Positions 42,001 to 51,874 are shown, counted from the first letter of the stretch. The stretch: 64,000 nt of DNA from Atriophallophorus winterbourni (GCA_013407085.1 JACCGJ010000221.1:1-64000), one strand, 5' to 3'. The notes: generated by a model not told the origin, from the letters alone. Program-made: numbers and translations.

Positions 42001-44834
42001 ACGATAACGAAAGTTCGATAAAATTAAAACAAATTTAGTCTGGTATGTAAGTAGTTATAAGTGTTTTCATCAATGTTATATAAGTGATGCGAAACTGAAG
42101 CGTCTCCAGCAATTGTTGGAAATAAAATGAAAGAAATATCCGCGTCTTAGCTTGTTATCAGCATAGACGTCACTTGATTTGTGCTATAAAAAAAGAAGGC
42201 ATATATGCCAGTACGTAACGAGGTATTTATTAAATCGCAAACATTGATTCGAGCAATGTACTAACAATTGTACTGTGCATTTGAGCTGGGATAATGCTCA
42301 TCCGATATGGTTTGAAAATAAAATGAAGAAAACAATAGTTAAGTACGGCCGTAATGTGTTCCCGGTTATACCGAAATACCGGCGACGAGCAATGTAACAA
42401 AATGTAATTAGACGTGAATCAACCCAGCAAAACCATTGCCATCTAGATTCTAGATTAAAGAATTTATGGTATAAAAAGGTTATAGCTATACAACACCATA
42501 GGATATTCCTACAAGGACAATAAATGTATATGGTATGAAAGCACAGTCCGGGACTGAACGTGGGATAAGATACTGTCAGGTTTTAAGGCCTAAACAGATA
42601 TGAGGGGGAAATATAAATAAAAATGGTAGTGAGACTCCAGCGCGTTTCAGCATGCTGCTCACTACCGTTGGTCAATCAATAAATATATACAAAATATTGA
42701 GGCACTAGGGAGATTGACGGTTTTGCAGTCGTCACAAAAATTAACCGAGCCATAAAATATTAGGGTATCATTTTGAACTAAATCCAGGAAATAAATTGGC
42801 AGTAGAAAATGGCATGAATGTTAAAATGAGTAAACTGTCGGCTGACTGTGGATTTTTTCCATATTATTAAGGAAACTGCTCGATGTAAGAAAGTAAGTTT
42901 GCTTCTATTTGAATGTCTGCAGCAAGCAAAAAGGCAACTTGGCATCCACCATAATTGACCACTTAAACTACGGCAATACCTCAAGGATTCCATAAAAGCG
43001 CATCAATACTTAAAACTTCTACGCACAATAAACTTTTTTTACCCTTTTCCGTATTATTTTCAGTTATGTTCATTACTAATCGCATTTCGTAAATCACTAT
43101 TTGCCAGTTTGCAGGTATTAGGAACCGGATGTGATGATAATGAACAGAATTAAGGACAGAGACCAGAAATCATCCATTTGGGTATTCTAGTTAGATTCAA
43201 GTACAAGAAAACTTCCAATTATGCATTTAACAAAGATATGCGTGGTGCGACGACTTCCAAAACGGTACAAACGTGATAGCAGTTAGCCGAGTATAATAAA
43301 AGTAATTCCATAAAGAACTGGTGCTATCGCGATATAACAACAAATCCGCATGGGAAATTGTGTATTATTCAAGCAACAAATGTGGCAGCGAATGATATAA
43401 GACATTCGACAGCATATGTAATATCAGCGAATGAATACTATTCGTTTTTGGCGATTACTGTGTCTAACTGTTCTAACATAACTTTAGCCGTCACTGAATC
43501 TAATTCTGAGCAGCAAAAGAACCACTTGCGCTGAGTAGGAGGATAACTATCCTCAAGAGAGTACACAACGACATATTCGTTAACGAAAACTTAGGCTTTC
43601 ATGCTATCATTATTAATGGCTACTACACCATTATTTACTATACTTTTTTGAATTGCGATCCAAAAACCGTCGACGTGAGTTAATTGATTGAAAAAATCAA
43701 TCAAGCCTTTTTCCAACTGCAAATAGCTATTTGTGTATCTTTCCAACAATGCATTCTAGAAATAGTGTCTAGTGCACAGCTACTGTTGTGATTCAGTTGA
43801 GAACTCACGGTGGCGTGAGCACTTGAACAAATTGGCGCTTCAATTTGAATGTGCTAAACGTCTAATGGCATCGAATTGAAATTCACTTACACACACGATA
43901 ATTATAACTCTGGTATGATTGAAGACATACTGCACGAAGCCCATATCAACCACTGCGTCCAGTAGAACCTATGTATTAAATTATCCAAAAATTATTTTAA
44001 AGGAAAATATTTACAACAGATCTCTTTCCAATGACGAAGTGCCATCTCCAAGTGTAAGTCAATCACTGGGTGAACGTTTAAATCTCGCACAATCAAATAG
44101 TATGTGAGACTAATGTACTTACTCATCTGTGATATCAATGTATCAAATAAGGCCAATAGCGACAAACATATTTTTTTATGATTCAACAGTTTAATTACAA
44201 CTTAATCACAATTCTGAACGGTCATGTTTAAACCATTTTAGCTTGAGCGGCAAACCACGATCAAAATCTTTATATCATAACATTTGATTTCAAGAACTTA
44301 AGACTAGAGACAACCAAGAATTAAATGTGGATGATTAAATAACAAAATATCATCACGAAATTGGATCTAGAAACACAGGCGAGATTAATTTCCAACATAT
44401 TAATATATATTGAAATTTAAACTCATATTTATTATGAAAAATCGTAGTGTGCTTATAAATACGCACCTAGCTGTGTAGATGCCATCACGCTTATACAAAA
44501 AGTTGAGAATCCCAATTGAAAAAAAACTAGCCAAAAATAAACTGAAAAGAACTTACCAAGGGCGGAGGAAGCACGGTTGAAGTTGATGGAACCGTATAGA
44601 ATGGTGGAGTGTATTGTGATTTCGAGTAAGAGGAGCATTCGGATGTAGTATTTGCTGGACGAAATGTTTGAGTTGTGGTTACAGGCGGTTTGGGGATGAT
44701 AAACGGGACTGTAGGAAGATTCACGTTCTTCATGCTCATTGTGAGCCCAGTAGACATTGCCGATTCATTGGAAACAGATTGTTTGCTTTGCATATTAGAG
44801 TACATCGAGGTAGAATGTTGATGTGTATTAAGTC
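29782..44834 (-). CDS. PA-PLA1/DDHD phospholipase (SEC23IP/DDHD2 family), ten 3' exons
   Basis: Exons in transcript order: 44834-44557, 41936-41759, 40659-40383, 38979-38814, 38634-38351, 37049-36758, 36292-35723, 34165-34008, 32942-32765, 30030-29782. All have GT-AG edges and compatible phases and join to 875 residues up to a TGA; the N-terminus lies further upstream. Members are cytosolic A1-type lipases acting on phosphatidic acid and other lipids at Golgi/ER membranes. Order of domains: Pro/Ser/Thr-rich N-terminal part, WWE domain, lipase core with VYFVVHGIG and GHSLG, then DDHD domain. The Pro-rich part before the WWE domain favours a SEC23IP-type member over DDHD2, but the SAM domain both have is not evident here. 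Introns hold two hammerhead candidates and four SINE-like repeats. Exons 2 and 3 recur in the copy at 60.5-64 kb. Confidence 0.9.
30121..30168 (-). ncRNA. Decayed hammerhead-repeat copy
   Basis: Shares flanks (catttgcatg, cacacggcc, taggggcagtaggatc) with the copy 190 bp downstream, but the CTGATGA and GAAA cores are mutated or lost. Not expected to cleave. Confidence 0.5.
30326..30368 (-). ncRNA. Hammerhead ribozyme candidate B, in DDHD intron
   Basis: On the - strand: CCCCTAC (stem I 5' arm), CTGATGA core, GTGC-AAACA-GCAC (stem II and loop), GAAA core, a two-pair stem III with small loop (CCTG), cleavage triplet TGTC ending in U-C, then GTGGGG (stem I 3' arm: six pairs with one G-U). All invariant core bases are present and the arms are complementary, which random sequence seldom gives. 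The very short stem III resembles the minimal hammerheads described in Penelope-like elements. It lies in the last DDHD intron, sense strand. Class assignment is inference. Confidence 0.85.
32410..32612 (-). repeat. SINE-like hairpin repeat, copy 8, near full length
   Basis: On the - strand from gtgctacattgattggcc to the gcttgtgctttcatcatc end. Hairpins 2 to 4 are mostly kept. In a DDHD intron, sense orientation relative to that gene. Confidence 0.88.
32765..32942 (-). CDS. DDHD gene, penultimate exon
   Basis: Acceptor atttccag, donor gtaggt after CAA. Encodes an acidic stretch ([18 protein letters not shown]), then [12 protein letters not shown], the LN-GGRRIDYVLQ motif of DDHD domains that carries the conserved Asp of the signature. 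Phase 0 into the last exon. Confidence 0.88.
33537..33581 (-). ncRNA. Hammerhead ribozyme candidate A, in DDHD intron
   Basis: On the - strand: GCACTG (stem I 5' arm), CTGATGA core, GCTC-AAATAA-GAGC (stem II and hexaloop), GAAA core, short stem III (AC...GU with loop CCGA), cleavage triplet GTC, then CAGTGC, which pairs perfectly with the first arm. Outside stem I there is an internal loop and a further GGA/TCC pairing, as expected for the loop-loop contact of natural hammerheads. Cleavage would fall between - strand bases 33543 and 33542. Located in the intron between exons 34008-34165 and 32765-32942, sense strand. Confidence 0.9.
34008..34165 (-). CDS. DDHD gene, exon with PHHKGRKR
   Basis: Acceptor atttctcag, donor gtaaga. 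Encodes [20 protein letters not shown] and then a helix ending [14 protein letters not shown], matching the DDHD-domain middle where the conserved His lies (IPHHKGRKR). Ends in a split Arg codon. Confidence 0.9.
34318..34512 (-). repeat. SINE-like hairpin repeat, copy 9
   Basis: On the - strand, ending in gcttgtgctttcatacaca (at 34318). The 5' part near 34480-34510 is more divergent. In a DDHD intron, sense orientation. Confidence 0.85.
35030..35210 (+). repeat. SINE-like hairpin repeat, copy 10
   Basis: Near full length: gattcgccaccggtaatgag through tttcatacatacatac. The only well-preserved copy in the DDHD gene that is antisense to it. Confidence 0.85.
35723..36292 (-). CDS. DDHD gene, catalytic exon with GHSLG
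   Basis: Acceptor cattcag, donor gtaagt, 190 codons. Starts [19 protein letters not shown], the G-x-S-x-G lipase elbow with the nucleophile Ser. A 130-residue low-complexity part follows where relatives carry a SAM domain; none is evident. It ends with [19 protein letters not shown] and [19 protein letters not shown], the start of the DDHD domain with two of its conserved Asp/His positions. Confidence 0.92.
36758..37049 (-). CDS. DDHD gene, exon before the lipase motif
   Basis: Acceptor acttccag, donor gtatgc. Encodes [20 protein letters not shown] then [20 protein letters not shown] and FLKRNPEYQ, the family block VEFLP-HWH-LHGD-TGVD ... FTNETLLDILFYNS. Confidence 0.92.
38351..38634 (-). 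CDS. DDHD gene, exon with HGIG
   Basis: Acceptor cattttcag, donor gtgagt. Encodes a linker, then [20 protein letters not shown], the first strand of the lipase fold with the oxyanion-side HGIG. Ends in a split Arg codon. Confidence 0.9.
38814..38979 (-). CDS. DDHD gene, exon after the WWE domain
   Basis: Acceptor acctttcag, donor gttagt. Encodes [20 protein letters not shown] ... [20 protein letters not shown], the region following the WWE domain in the family (YTEEFSEKLE-like). Confidence 0.88.
39191..39361 (+). pseudogene. CR1-like RT C-terminal fragment
   Basis: An uninterrupted 56-codon frame ending in [23 protein letters not shown] ... [18 protein letters not shown], matching the C-terminal end of the CR1-like RTs at 9.4 and 58.5 kb ([35 protein letters not shown]). 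It lies in a DDHD intron, antisense, and stops within 2 bp of where the 60.5-64 kb duplicate starts. Confidence 0.78.
40383..40659 (-). CDS. DDHD gene, WWE-domain exon
   Basis: Acceptor gttgccag, donor gtaggc. Encodes [20 protein letters not shown] ... [10 protein letters not shown] ... [20 protein letters not shown] then [10 protein letters not shown], strongly matching the family WWE domain (KPV-PHWFY ... W-PFS-FDS ... GGRYDV ... VYWEE--AEVRRCTWFYK). Confidence 0.92.
41237..41708 (+). other. Possible small nested gene or pseudogene (two frames)
   Basis: Frame 1 (41237-41506, 89 codons) starts [20 protein letters not shown] and ends [10 protein letters not shown]. Frame 3 (41463-41708) contains [20 protein letters not shown] ... 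[20 protein letters not shown]. Both look like real protein (mixed hydrophobic and charged helices). In the second copy (62374 on) a 75-nt segment separates them and can be read as an intron that joins the two frames; here it is deleted. No family is recognised. It lies on the opposite strand inside a DDHD intron. Confidence 0.35.
41759..41936 (-). CDS. DDHD gene, Pro/Ser/Thr-rich exon
   Basis: Acceptor tttaacag, donor gtatgt, 59 codons plus one base. Low-complexity: [20 protein letters not shown] and so on. The frame chosen is the one that joins in phase on both sides; the longest Met-started frame over it is a shadow. An almost identical exon sits at 62971-63148. Confidence 0.75.
42533..42682 (-). 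repeat. SINE-like hairpin repeat, copy 11
   Basis: On the - strand, with perfect 9-bp arms ggtagtgag/ctcactacc near 42625-42667. In the intron between exons 44557-44834 and 41759-41936, sense orientation. Duplicated at 63739-63887. Confidence 0.88.
42789..44556. other. DDHD intron, nothing else recognised
   Basis: AT-rich; small frames on both strands without recognisable content. Confidence 0.4.
44557..44834 (-). CDS. DDHD gene, first visible exon, Pro-rich
   Basis: Donor gtaagt after LPPPL, phase 0 into the next exon. Encodes [20 protein letters not shown] then [20 protein letters not shown] and so on. The acceptor (aaccgag at 44837-44835) is weak, so the upstream edge may differ. Pro/Ser/Thr-rich N-terminal region as in SEC23IP. 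Confidence 0.65.
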
Positions 44835-45960
44835 CTCGGTTTATTGGAAAGAAAAAATATAGTGCTAATGACACACACCGTAGTACAAAGTTAGAACAAT
44901 TGACACAGAATACGTTTTACAATTAATACGAACAGAATAGCTGGTTTTTAAACTTGAAATATTCCTGCTAATAAAAAAATTTGATAATGTATGGAAAAAT
45001 AGCAGACGGGACGGATTTCAAATAGCGAACGCTATTTAACGTGTACAAGACCTTGAAAACCGAGATAGAAAAAACGCTACAGATATAATGAACAGTTCAG
45101 TTCAGTTCAGTTCAGTTTGCACAAGACTGTATGTGGCTAACAAGTCAATCGAGCGTCCAGATTCCTCTCGGTAATATGCCACAGAAGAGCGTCCACTACT
45201 TCAAACAATATGTTCACAAATATCTTCTGGTATGAGAGTAATCTGGAATGCATCAGATAAGAGTTGCACAAAAATAATTATATGCGTCAATGATATCTTG
45301 AATAGATTATTTATATTTTCTTTCCAGAAATTATTGATCAACTCCACTTGCTACTTTGGAAATTCTTCTATTTCTCCACAATATACTGCATCAGTCTCTC
45401 TTATTTGATGCAATCGAGCCACCAAATGCTAACGGTTGTTAAAAAGATTTTCCACCGAATGGTGAATTGCTTTCTGAAAACAATTTTTAAGTAATTGCTA
45501 ACTATTATTTCTGTTAGAAGCTGAGAATTTTCCCGAATTGACCTTCCATATATTCACTATTTTTGGAGAGGCAACATTTCATTTGTAAGCACTGTCTGAG
45601 GCTTTTTGTGGTTCCATTGAAAAGCGATGTGTTGTGTATCTTGTTGTGTCCGTTAAACGTTTAGAAAGATTCATCGCTTTACGTTTAATTCTCCTCGTGA
45701 TTATTGAGTGAAGCGTCGGTTACTCAGCGATTTCAGTGTCTAGACACTTATCAATCTGTTAACATTAATTCTTCTATCGAAATTTATTTTAGCCTCCCTA
45801 TTAAAACAATTTTATATAATTGACATTACTCCGTATTATATGACACGCTTCTTGCTGTTTCAATTATTTAATTACCTTTCATGCTGTGTTGTTTATCCTC
45901 ATGCTAATCTTGCAGTTAACATTTTAATGGCTCATCTCAAGATTGTTAACTTATTAACTG
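44835..45960. other. Stretch upstream of the first visible DDHD exon
   Basis: No coding frame is recognised. Around 45120-45260 the - strand weakly suggests a CR1-like RT end (LPEDICEHIV), just before the ttcag tandem tail at 45093-45117. Any further 5' DDHD exons were not found. Confidence 0.35.
45093..45117. repeat. (TTCAG)n short tandem repeat
   Basis: Four to five copies of cagtt/ttcag. On the - strand it follows what may be a decayed CR1-like 3' end, so it may be a LINE tail. Confidence 0.9.
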
Positions 45961-46700
45961 ATGGAAGAAGTCATCATCAATGCGTATCTACTCACTTACT
46001 TTTTTGGTTTAACCTGCCTTGTCCAAGACGACATTCTCTGTTGTGGAAGAAAAGGTCAATCCACTTGTCAGGACAAATTCACTGCACAAAGTTTAATCAT
46101 CGTCGCTCTCCCCGTAAATGCTGATTCAATATCACCTTAGGAATTTAAGCAACATGATTTAAATGAGTGGTTATGCATTGCTAATGCCAATGAATCTCCA
46201 GATTCAATTGTTGTGAACTCATTCAGAATAACTAGATCCGCTAACTACAAAGGCAGTGGATCCAGACCTATCAAGATCACATTTTAACTGCCGATATGGC
46301 TGTTGCAATGAATACTAATAAGGAATCTTACCGCTCACAAGAACCACAGACTTTAGAATCAGTGTTCCGAAGCGTGCTCTCTTGCTAACATCTAGAGTAC
46401 CTTCGCAGTCACAGTTTGAATGATTTCTTGTTACTGACAGTCAAATCCTTACTTAAAAACGATTCATTGCGAGTCCAACCGATAGCTATATTACACGATC
46501 GTAAATTGTAAATTAAATACCATCAAGTGCATATAAACGAATGTTCATTGTTTAACTAACAAATTAGCTGAACCACGTGAGGTTGTTACAGAATTTTACT
46601 CCATTTGGTCTCAGTACAAGAGAATAATGCGAGCGTTGTTCGAAGGAATAAGGAAATATCTTACTGGTAGACAAGTCGAAGTTAGTGTTGGCAGCACCTT
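45961..46700 (+). mobile_element. CR1-like LINE fossil (ORF1 end and endonuclease start)
   Basis: + strand remains only: ITRSANYKGSGSRPIKITF at 46228-46287 recalls the arginine/proline segment of CR1 ORF1, and TNVHCLTNKLAEPREVV near 46535-46590 recalls the first endonuclease block (compare CIYTNAQCFSNKLAELCEL on the - strand at 47.6 kb). Frequent stops. Low certainty. Confidence 0.4.
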
Positions 46701-47290
46701 TTCTATAAAAATAGATGTCGCAAGGCTCTAGCTTGAACAACTTTTGTTGTTGGTGTATATCAACGACATGTTGGATATTTGATGGATTAGAATTCTTTCC
46801 CATTCTCTGAATCAAGTTCCATTGGAACTGGACGAGATCTTTTCTTACATGAGTCATGACATGATTCCGTATCTTACAGAATCGCTTTCAAGTTGATTTC
46901 CTACCAAAATTCGTTGAATTACTCGAGACTCTGTCTTTATAGGTAACCATTTCTTAGTTTTACTCCTGATAACAATATGGTAGTTGTGGTTGCATTTGTG
47001 TGATATAGAAATCAAGTTTTCGTCAATCATCGAATTCAAATAATTTATAAAAGAATTGTCATATAAGCCCGAATCAATGAAATCAAACTCCTGTGTGTGC
47101 ACCCAGCAGACTGGTATTTAAGGATTGAAATTCTATTTTCCTGAAGAATTTTGTTAGTTCGCTCAATCCTTACGCACTACATACATAATCGAAGACCAGA
47201 ACGGTATGGACGCTCTTTCCCAGATCTTAAATATCATCTACCAGGTTGCTTCACGCGTTAATACAAGGTAATTTGTTGAAAAATGGTCAA
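46701..47290. other. Stretch with two unrecognised - strand frames
   Basis: Frames 46857-46564 and 47102-46854 (-) lie where the C-terminal end of the CR1-like endonuclease of the next element could be, but no diagnostic motif was seen. Confidence 0.3.
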
Positions 47291-48885
47291 ACCCCCGTCG
47301 GCGAGTTGGCTGGTCAACGTGGTTGTGTGGCGAAGTATTTTTGATAACCTTTTTGAATTTATATTCAAACGAATGCAGGGAGTGTTCACTTCATGAAAAC
47401 AGATGCGGGAGATTAAAATCACCCATGATCGGCAATTAAGTAGTTTGGCAGCTTGAGATGTATTGCAAGGATTCGATTAGCTTATCATTAAAATAGCTTT
47501 CGGATGATGGCGAGCGGAATCGAGAGCTCAGCATCAGTCATTTAGTGCTGGAACCGTGTCTCATTAACTGCAACCAAATCGCGTTAACGTTTGTCACAAA
47601 GCTCGCATAGTTCAGCTAATTTGTTGCTAAAACACTGAGCATTCGTATATATGCACCTGATCGTATTCATCATGAATCTTGAATCTCGCAACAATGTAAG
47701 ATCGTGTAATGTAGTCATTGGTCAGAATCGCAATGATTCGGATCGTTTTAGTTTTTTTCAATAACATTTCGACTGTCAAAACAAGATTGCTATCAAACTG
47801 TGACTGAGATTTTTCACTGGGTGCTAGTGAGAGAACACGCTGAGGGCAAGCTAAGTCTTACGTGTGATTGAAATTTTGCACTGTGTAATTTCCCGTTGGT
47901 TTTGAGAGTGATTACCATGTTGGTCGTTAGAAAAGTGATATTTGGAGGACTGTGCCCATTGATTTTGTAGTTGGTGGATCCAGGTATTCTAAAAGTGTCT
48001 ACAACAATTAAACCACAAGATCCAATCGCATTGGTAATTTATAACATTGGTTCAAATCGTGTTGCCTCGATTCTGACGATGATACTGCATCAACATTTTT
48101 GTGGACATCGAGGAATATTAAACTACGTGACGTAGACTGCTCTCGACAAGTGGACTGACGTTTTCTTTCCCAAAAGTGTATGTTGGCTTAGACTCGGCAG
48201 GTCATACCGGGACAGAAAGTAGGTAGATACGCATTGAGGATGACTTCTTCCATGTCAGATTTAATTCGCAATATCACCATTAAAAGGTGTTGCCGGTCTA
48301 CGTGAGTGGAGCCATTATACCGAGTTAAGCGCGTCATCGAAGTAGGCACTAAAGCTTTCAAGCTCATGTGTGTACAGAGCTAAGTTCATTCTTTCAGCTT
48401 ATGTGGTTGTCTTGCTGAAAAAATTGTATCTGTCGACTCCGGTAAATTTGTGCAGATTACACTAAGAGCGATATGTGTTTTAGTTGAATGATTGAAAGTG
48501 CTGCGTTGTTTGGGTTGCTCGGATCTGCCAACTAGATGGTGGGAAGTCCTGGCTAAATTGTTCGCCATTTTATCAGATGAGGACCACGGTAAGCAAGGTT
48601 GACGATGTCCATCTTTATTACACCCAGATATGCAGTCACCAATTTTTGGCATATTTTTCTCATCCTTTTTGCCGCTTTGAGCAACATCAATGTCGGGTAA
48701 AATTGCGTTGGCAATAGTATCTACTACAAGTAGTTTAAGTGTTTCTTGAAGTTCACGATAACCATTTTCCAATATCTCTATTCGAAATTCCAGCTTTGCC
48801 TCAAGAAAAGGATTAGTGGGCGTGTCGCTAGGTATATTGACTGAGAGATCAAAATAAGAAAAGGACTTCGAACAGTTAATTAGTA
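47291..48885 (-). mobile_element. CR1-like LINE 5' part inserted in a Gypsy element
   Basis: The - strand reads an ORF1-type region (48880-48386), then across stops the endonuclease start at about 47660-47560 (CIYTNAQCFSNKLAELCELC ... RDLVAVNETRF, the 'YTNARSL-NK--EL' and 'I-ITETW' blocks). RT parts are not seen further left. Its upstream edge cuts into the protease of a Gypsy element at about 48885. Confidence 0.6.
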
Positions 48886-49189
48886 CATTTACAATGGTGA
48901 GCGTGAAAATCCATTGCAAATTAAGTCTGAGGCCTAATTCGACAGAAAGTGATGTTTTACCGAATGTATAAAATTTCGTGCCGTTTGCTAACTGTAACAT
49001 CATCGATGACGCGTTCTTGCGTCCCATATTGAATTGTAAGTTTACGCTAATTTCATCACGAGTGTCGATGAGGAATCTAATTTTCGTTACCCTGTCGGTA
49101 ATATAGAAAAGATAACTGTGAGTGATTCCCCACAGTGCTGCCGCGTCTCCTTCCAGGTCTCGTGGTTTCCTGACCTGTTTGCATGACAT
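48386..49189 (-). pseudogene. Chimeric frame: Gypsy protease start fused to CR1-like ORF1
   Basis: One uninterrupted 267-codon frame. Residues 1-95 are a Gypsy gag end and retropepsin: YLFYITDRVTKIRFLIDTRD, in which the catalytic D-T-G reads D-T-R and so is inactive. From about residue 100 the text changes to a LINE ORF1 type: LEAKLEFRIEILENGYRELQ (coiled coil), then CISGCNKDGHRQPC, and ALSVICTNLPESTDTIFSAR near the end. The switch is best explained by a LINE insertion that happens to stay in frame. Whether it is expressed is unknown. Confidence 0.65.
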
Positions 49190-49364
49190 TTAGATCGCGT
49201 GTGTGGTCGATTATTACGAGGATGCAGGGATAATTTATAGAACATCGACTTCAACCCTTTGAAATCTGGTTACATCGGTGTTCTATAAACTTCAACAGTC
49301 GTGTGATTTACGTAAGTTTGTGGAGCATTGTGAGGGTTGCCATGTAGTTCTAATGCAATGCGAG

Positions 49365-49655
49365 CTAGGTGTTGGAGACGTTGTGATTGCTCATAATGGC
49401 CAAGGCTTTGCGGACGTCTGCGGTCAGTCTCTTCTGCCATAATTTACGGATGATTTTGTCATCCACGGTCTTGTCTCCTTGTAATTGAATCATGTGTTGC
49501 AGGTGTTGCGATGGTGTAGGATCACCCATTTCTACACCGAAAAATAACTTCCTTGGATTTTGCTCGTCAGTGGACGGAGTACGTGAAATAATTGCATGTT
49601 TAAGTGCATCGTACGGATTATCAACACGCTGTTGTTTATTCATAGATTTATTCAT
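49365..49655 (-). pseudogene. Gypsy gag fragment
   Basis: The 96-codon frame DNPYDALKHAIISRTPSTDE ... NPRKLFFGVEMGDPTPSQHL ... LQHMIQL then IIRKLWQKRLTADVRKALAI resembles the capsid region of CsRn1-like gags (D-PY--LK-AI--RT, GD--PSQLL-HM, LWLQRLP--V--ALA). It precedes the protease start at 49189, so it is the same element. A frameshift or stop lies between 49365 and 49190. Confidence 0.7.
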
Positions 49656-49751
49656 AGATTATATGCAGGTAAAAAGCTATGCTTTACAAGACCCACAAAA
49701 ATGTACATCGGGTCGGATGGTAAAAAATATCAAAATATTGTTAGATTATTG

Positions 49752-50290
49752 TCAAACATAAAAAACATACTTTTCCATGTGGATATCTAGTGATTTTTTG
49801 AAAACTTCAACAGTTCCAGATTGTACCACATGAGTAGGTAAACTGTTCCACAGTTGCACATTGCGAACGGAAAATGCATATTTGCGGCAGTTCAACCTGC
49901 TATGCTGTTGGTAAAGTTTTAATTGGTGACCTCGCAGATGTGTGTTATGGGAAGATGAAACAAATGACCGCAAGGATGATTTGTTTGATTAAGCACTGTC
50001 CAAATGAATATAAGTGCTCCTCGTTTCCGTCTGTATTCAGCCGAATGCAAATTCAATAATTTTAGTCGCGTTTCGTATGGATAATTTGATAGTCCCAGGA
50101 CGAGTTTTGTCGCTCTGCGCTGTGGAGTTTCTAATAACAGAATATCTTTTTTCAACCAAGGATCCCATGCCGGTATAGCATATTCAACATGAGGTCGGAT
50201 AATTCAAAGAACAAGAATTTTTGTAACCTAAACAAATTAGTTACACCTGTTTTCTCTACACTTGCGCAGATATGCTGGAATCCGCACGAG
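49752..50290 (-). pseudogene. CR1-like RT C-terminal fragment
   Basis: Frames 50155-49919 and 49973-49752 (-): HVEYAIPAWDPWLKKDILLL (split by a frameshift), ETPQRRATKLVLGLSNYPYE, then QLKLYQQHSRLNCRKYAFSV and VQLWNSLPTHVVQSGTVEVF with a final helix. This is the thumb-to-end region of a CR1-type RT; the catalytic part is missing. Confidence 0.78.
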
Positions 50291-51481
50291 GCACAGTATA
50301 CTTTGACCTGAGGACCGTTAATTACAGCAATTTACTGGAGCTTCCGCATTTTAAAAGTTTGTATCTCATCGCAAACCAGTGAGTTGACGAAGAAAGTTTG
50401 TATTCAAATTAGTACACGTTATTTGTACTTGAATTGTACTTGAATATGTGAAGTTTCAATTGTTCCGTTTAGTTTAAGATAAGGTGTGTTTGTGTCTTCA
50501 CTTGCCGTTTACTTATTGCTTGCAACATTATTACGTTTTCGAAATTAGTCCTGAAAAATGACCAGCTTTTATGCTTGACACCCCCCCTACACATACAATT
50601 ACTTTTATCATAATTAGTTCTCTTTATTTCATTAGCGTTGAACCAGTTATTTAGTGGTTATTAAATATATGCTTCCAATCGTTTGCTAAGATTTTTACGG
50701 TTAAAATATAGAAGACCTATTTACAAAATGATGCTAATCCTTGGTGATTCTCTTTTCCAAACTGATTTTGTACAAACGTTTTTACGCTACCTATCATTAA
50801 TGGCTGCATCGAAGGGAAGGATTTCGTTTATGACGAGGGTGTTGGAGGTATTTAGAGGGGATTTACCGGGTTATTATTATTGGATGTTTCGTCATCAGCC
50901 TACATGTCATTGGCAGCAACACTTAATTCAGCGTGACTTGTAAATATAAGGTGTCTGTCTGTCTGTTCACTAACGGGTTTGATCGAGTTCATAGTCGTCA
51001 CGTCAGTTGTTTCGTTTACTTACTATCTTCATGCTGTTCCTACCCGACTGATCCCCTAGTTGTCGCAGATGATATTGAGATTTCGAAGTGGATAGAATCC
51101 AAAGGAATTTGTGTGCAATCGGTTAGAGTAGTTTTTGGGTTACGTTTCACTTCTGACACAGAAGCTTCGTCTGACCAAGGGTGATAGTAAGGACAGGGAA
51201 CATGATTAATAGCGGTCAACCCACCACCACTTATTTGACCTTACCGCTAAACAGCCTATAGTACGCCTACGATGTGTCACGTCTCGTGGGAATGACCAGG
51301 ATCAGTGGTCCATTTTCCTCACAGTGTTTATCCAAAACAATCTGATACAAGTGAACACGGTCAAGGTCAGTTGACACAGCTGCCCACATACGTAAAAGTA
51401 CATAACTAACGGGGCTAAGGCTATTTTTGAAAAAAACAAAAAAACTTATTAACTAGTAGGTATAAGGTGAATAAAAACTAT
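50291..51481. other. Stretch without a recognised gene
   Basis: Two + strand frames (50683-50943 and 50933-51184) are not recognised. A hairpin at 51130-51180 (cttctgacacagaag) recurs at 31200-31245 in the other orientation. It presumably holds the 3' UTR of the Penelope-like element to the right. Confidence 0.4.
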
Positions 51482-51874
51482 TTACTTTCGCATCAGTGCC
51501 GAGCGCCAGATTGTGGAGATTTCTGCCCCATCCACCTTATTGACCGCCAGTCGACCTGCCTTGGCAATTTCGACCACCTCCGCATGTAGGCGTTCGCTAT
51601 ACGGTTTATTACCGCGTCTCAATATTGCCACATTGTCTAGATCGACGCTGTGGCCCGTATCTAAAACGTGCTCCGCCAAGGCGGAATCACGAATAAGGGA
51701 TTGATATTCCCTCGCATCCCGGGGCTGTCTCCGGACACGCTTTCGGTGTTCTTCGATTCTAGTGTGAATTTCCCTGGAAGTCTGCCCTATGTAAACACCC
51801 GAACAGTCCTTACAGTTGATTCTGTAGATGCTGTTCGTAACGCTAGATAAAGGCGTCTTATCCTTGAGGTGCAT
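51482..51874 (-). pseudogene. PLE GIY-YIG endonuclease domain
   Basis: 130 codons: VTNSIYRINCKDCSGVYIGQ then TSREIHTRIEEHRKRV, DSALAEHVLDTGHSVDLDNV and VEIAKAGRLAVNKVDGAEIS. VYIGQT with the Arg helix is the GIY-YIG core, and the CCHH-like Cys pair before it is partly kept (C-x2-C). It would nick target DNA to prime reverse transcription. Frameshifted against the RT. Confidence 0.9.

Larger units (their letters stand above)
39363..42788. repeat. Segment duplicated at 60489-64000 (copy 1)
   Basis: Nearly identical to 60489-64000, with scattered substitutions, an 11-nt and a 75-nt gap on this side and a few single-base gaps. It contains DDHD exons 40383-40659 and 41759-41936. Confidence 0.95.

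Noticed and set aside
45840..46124. 94-codon + strand frame
   Set aside because: No similarity recognised; lies at the start of a stop-rich CR1-like fossil, probably chance.
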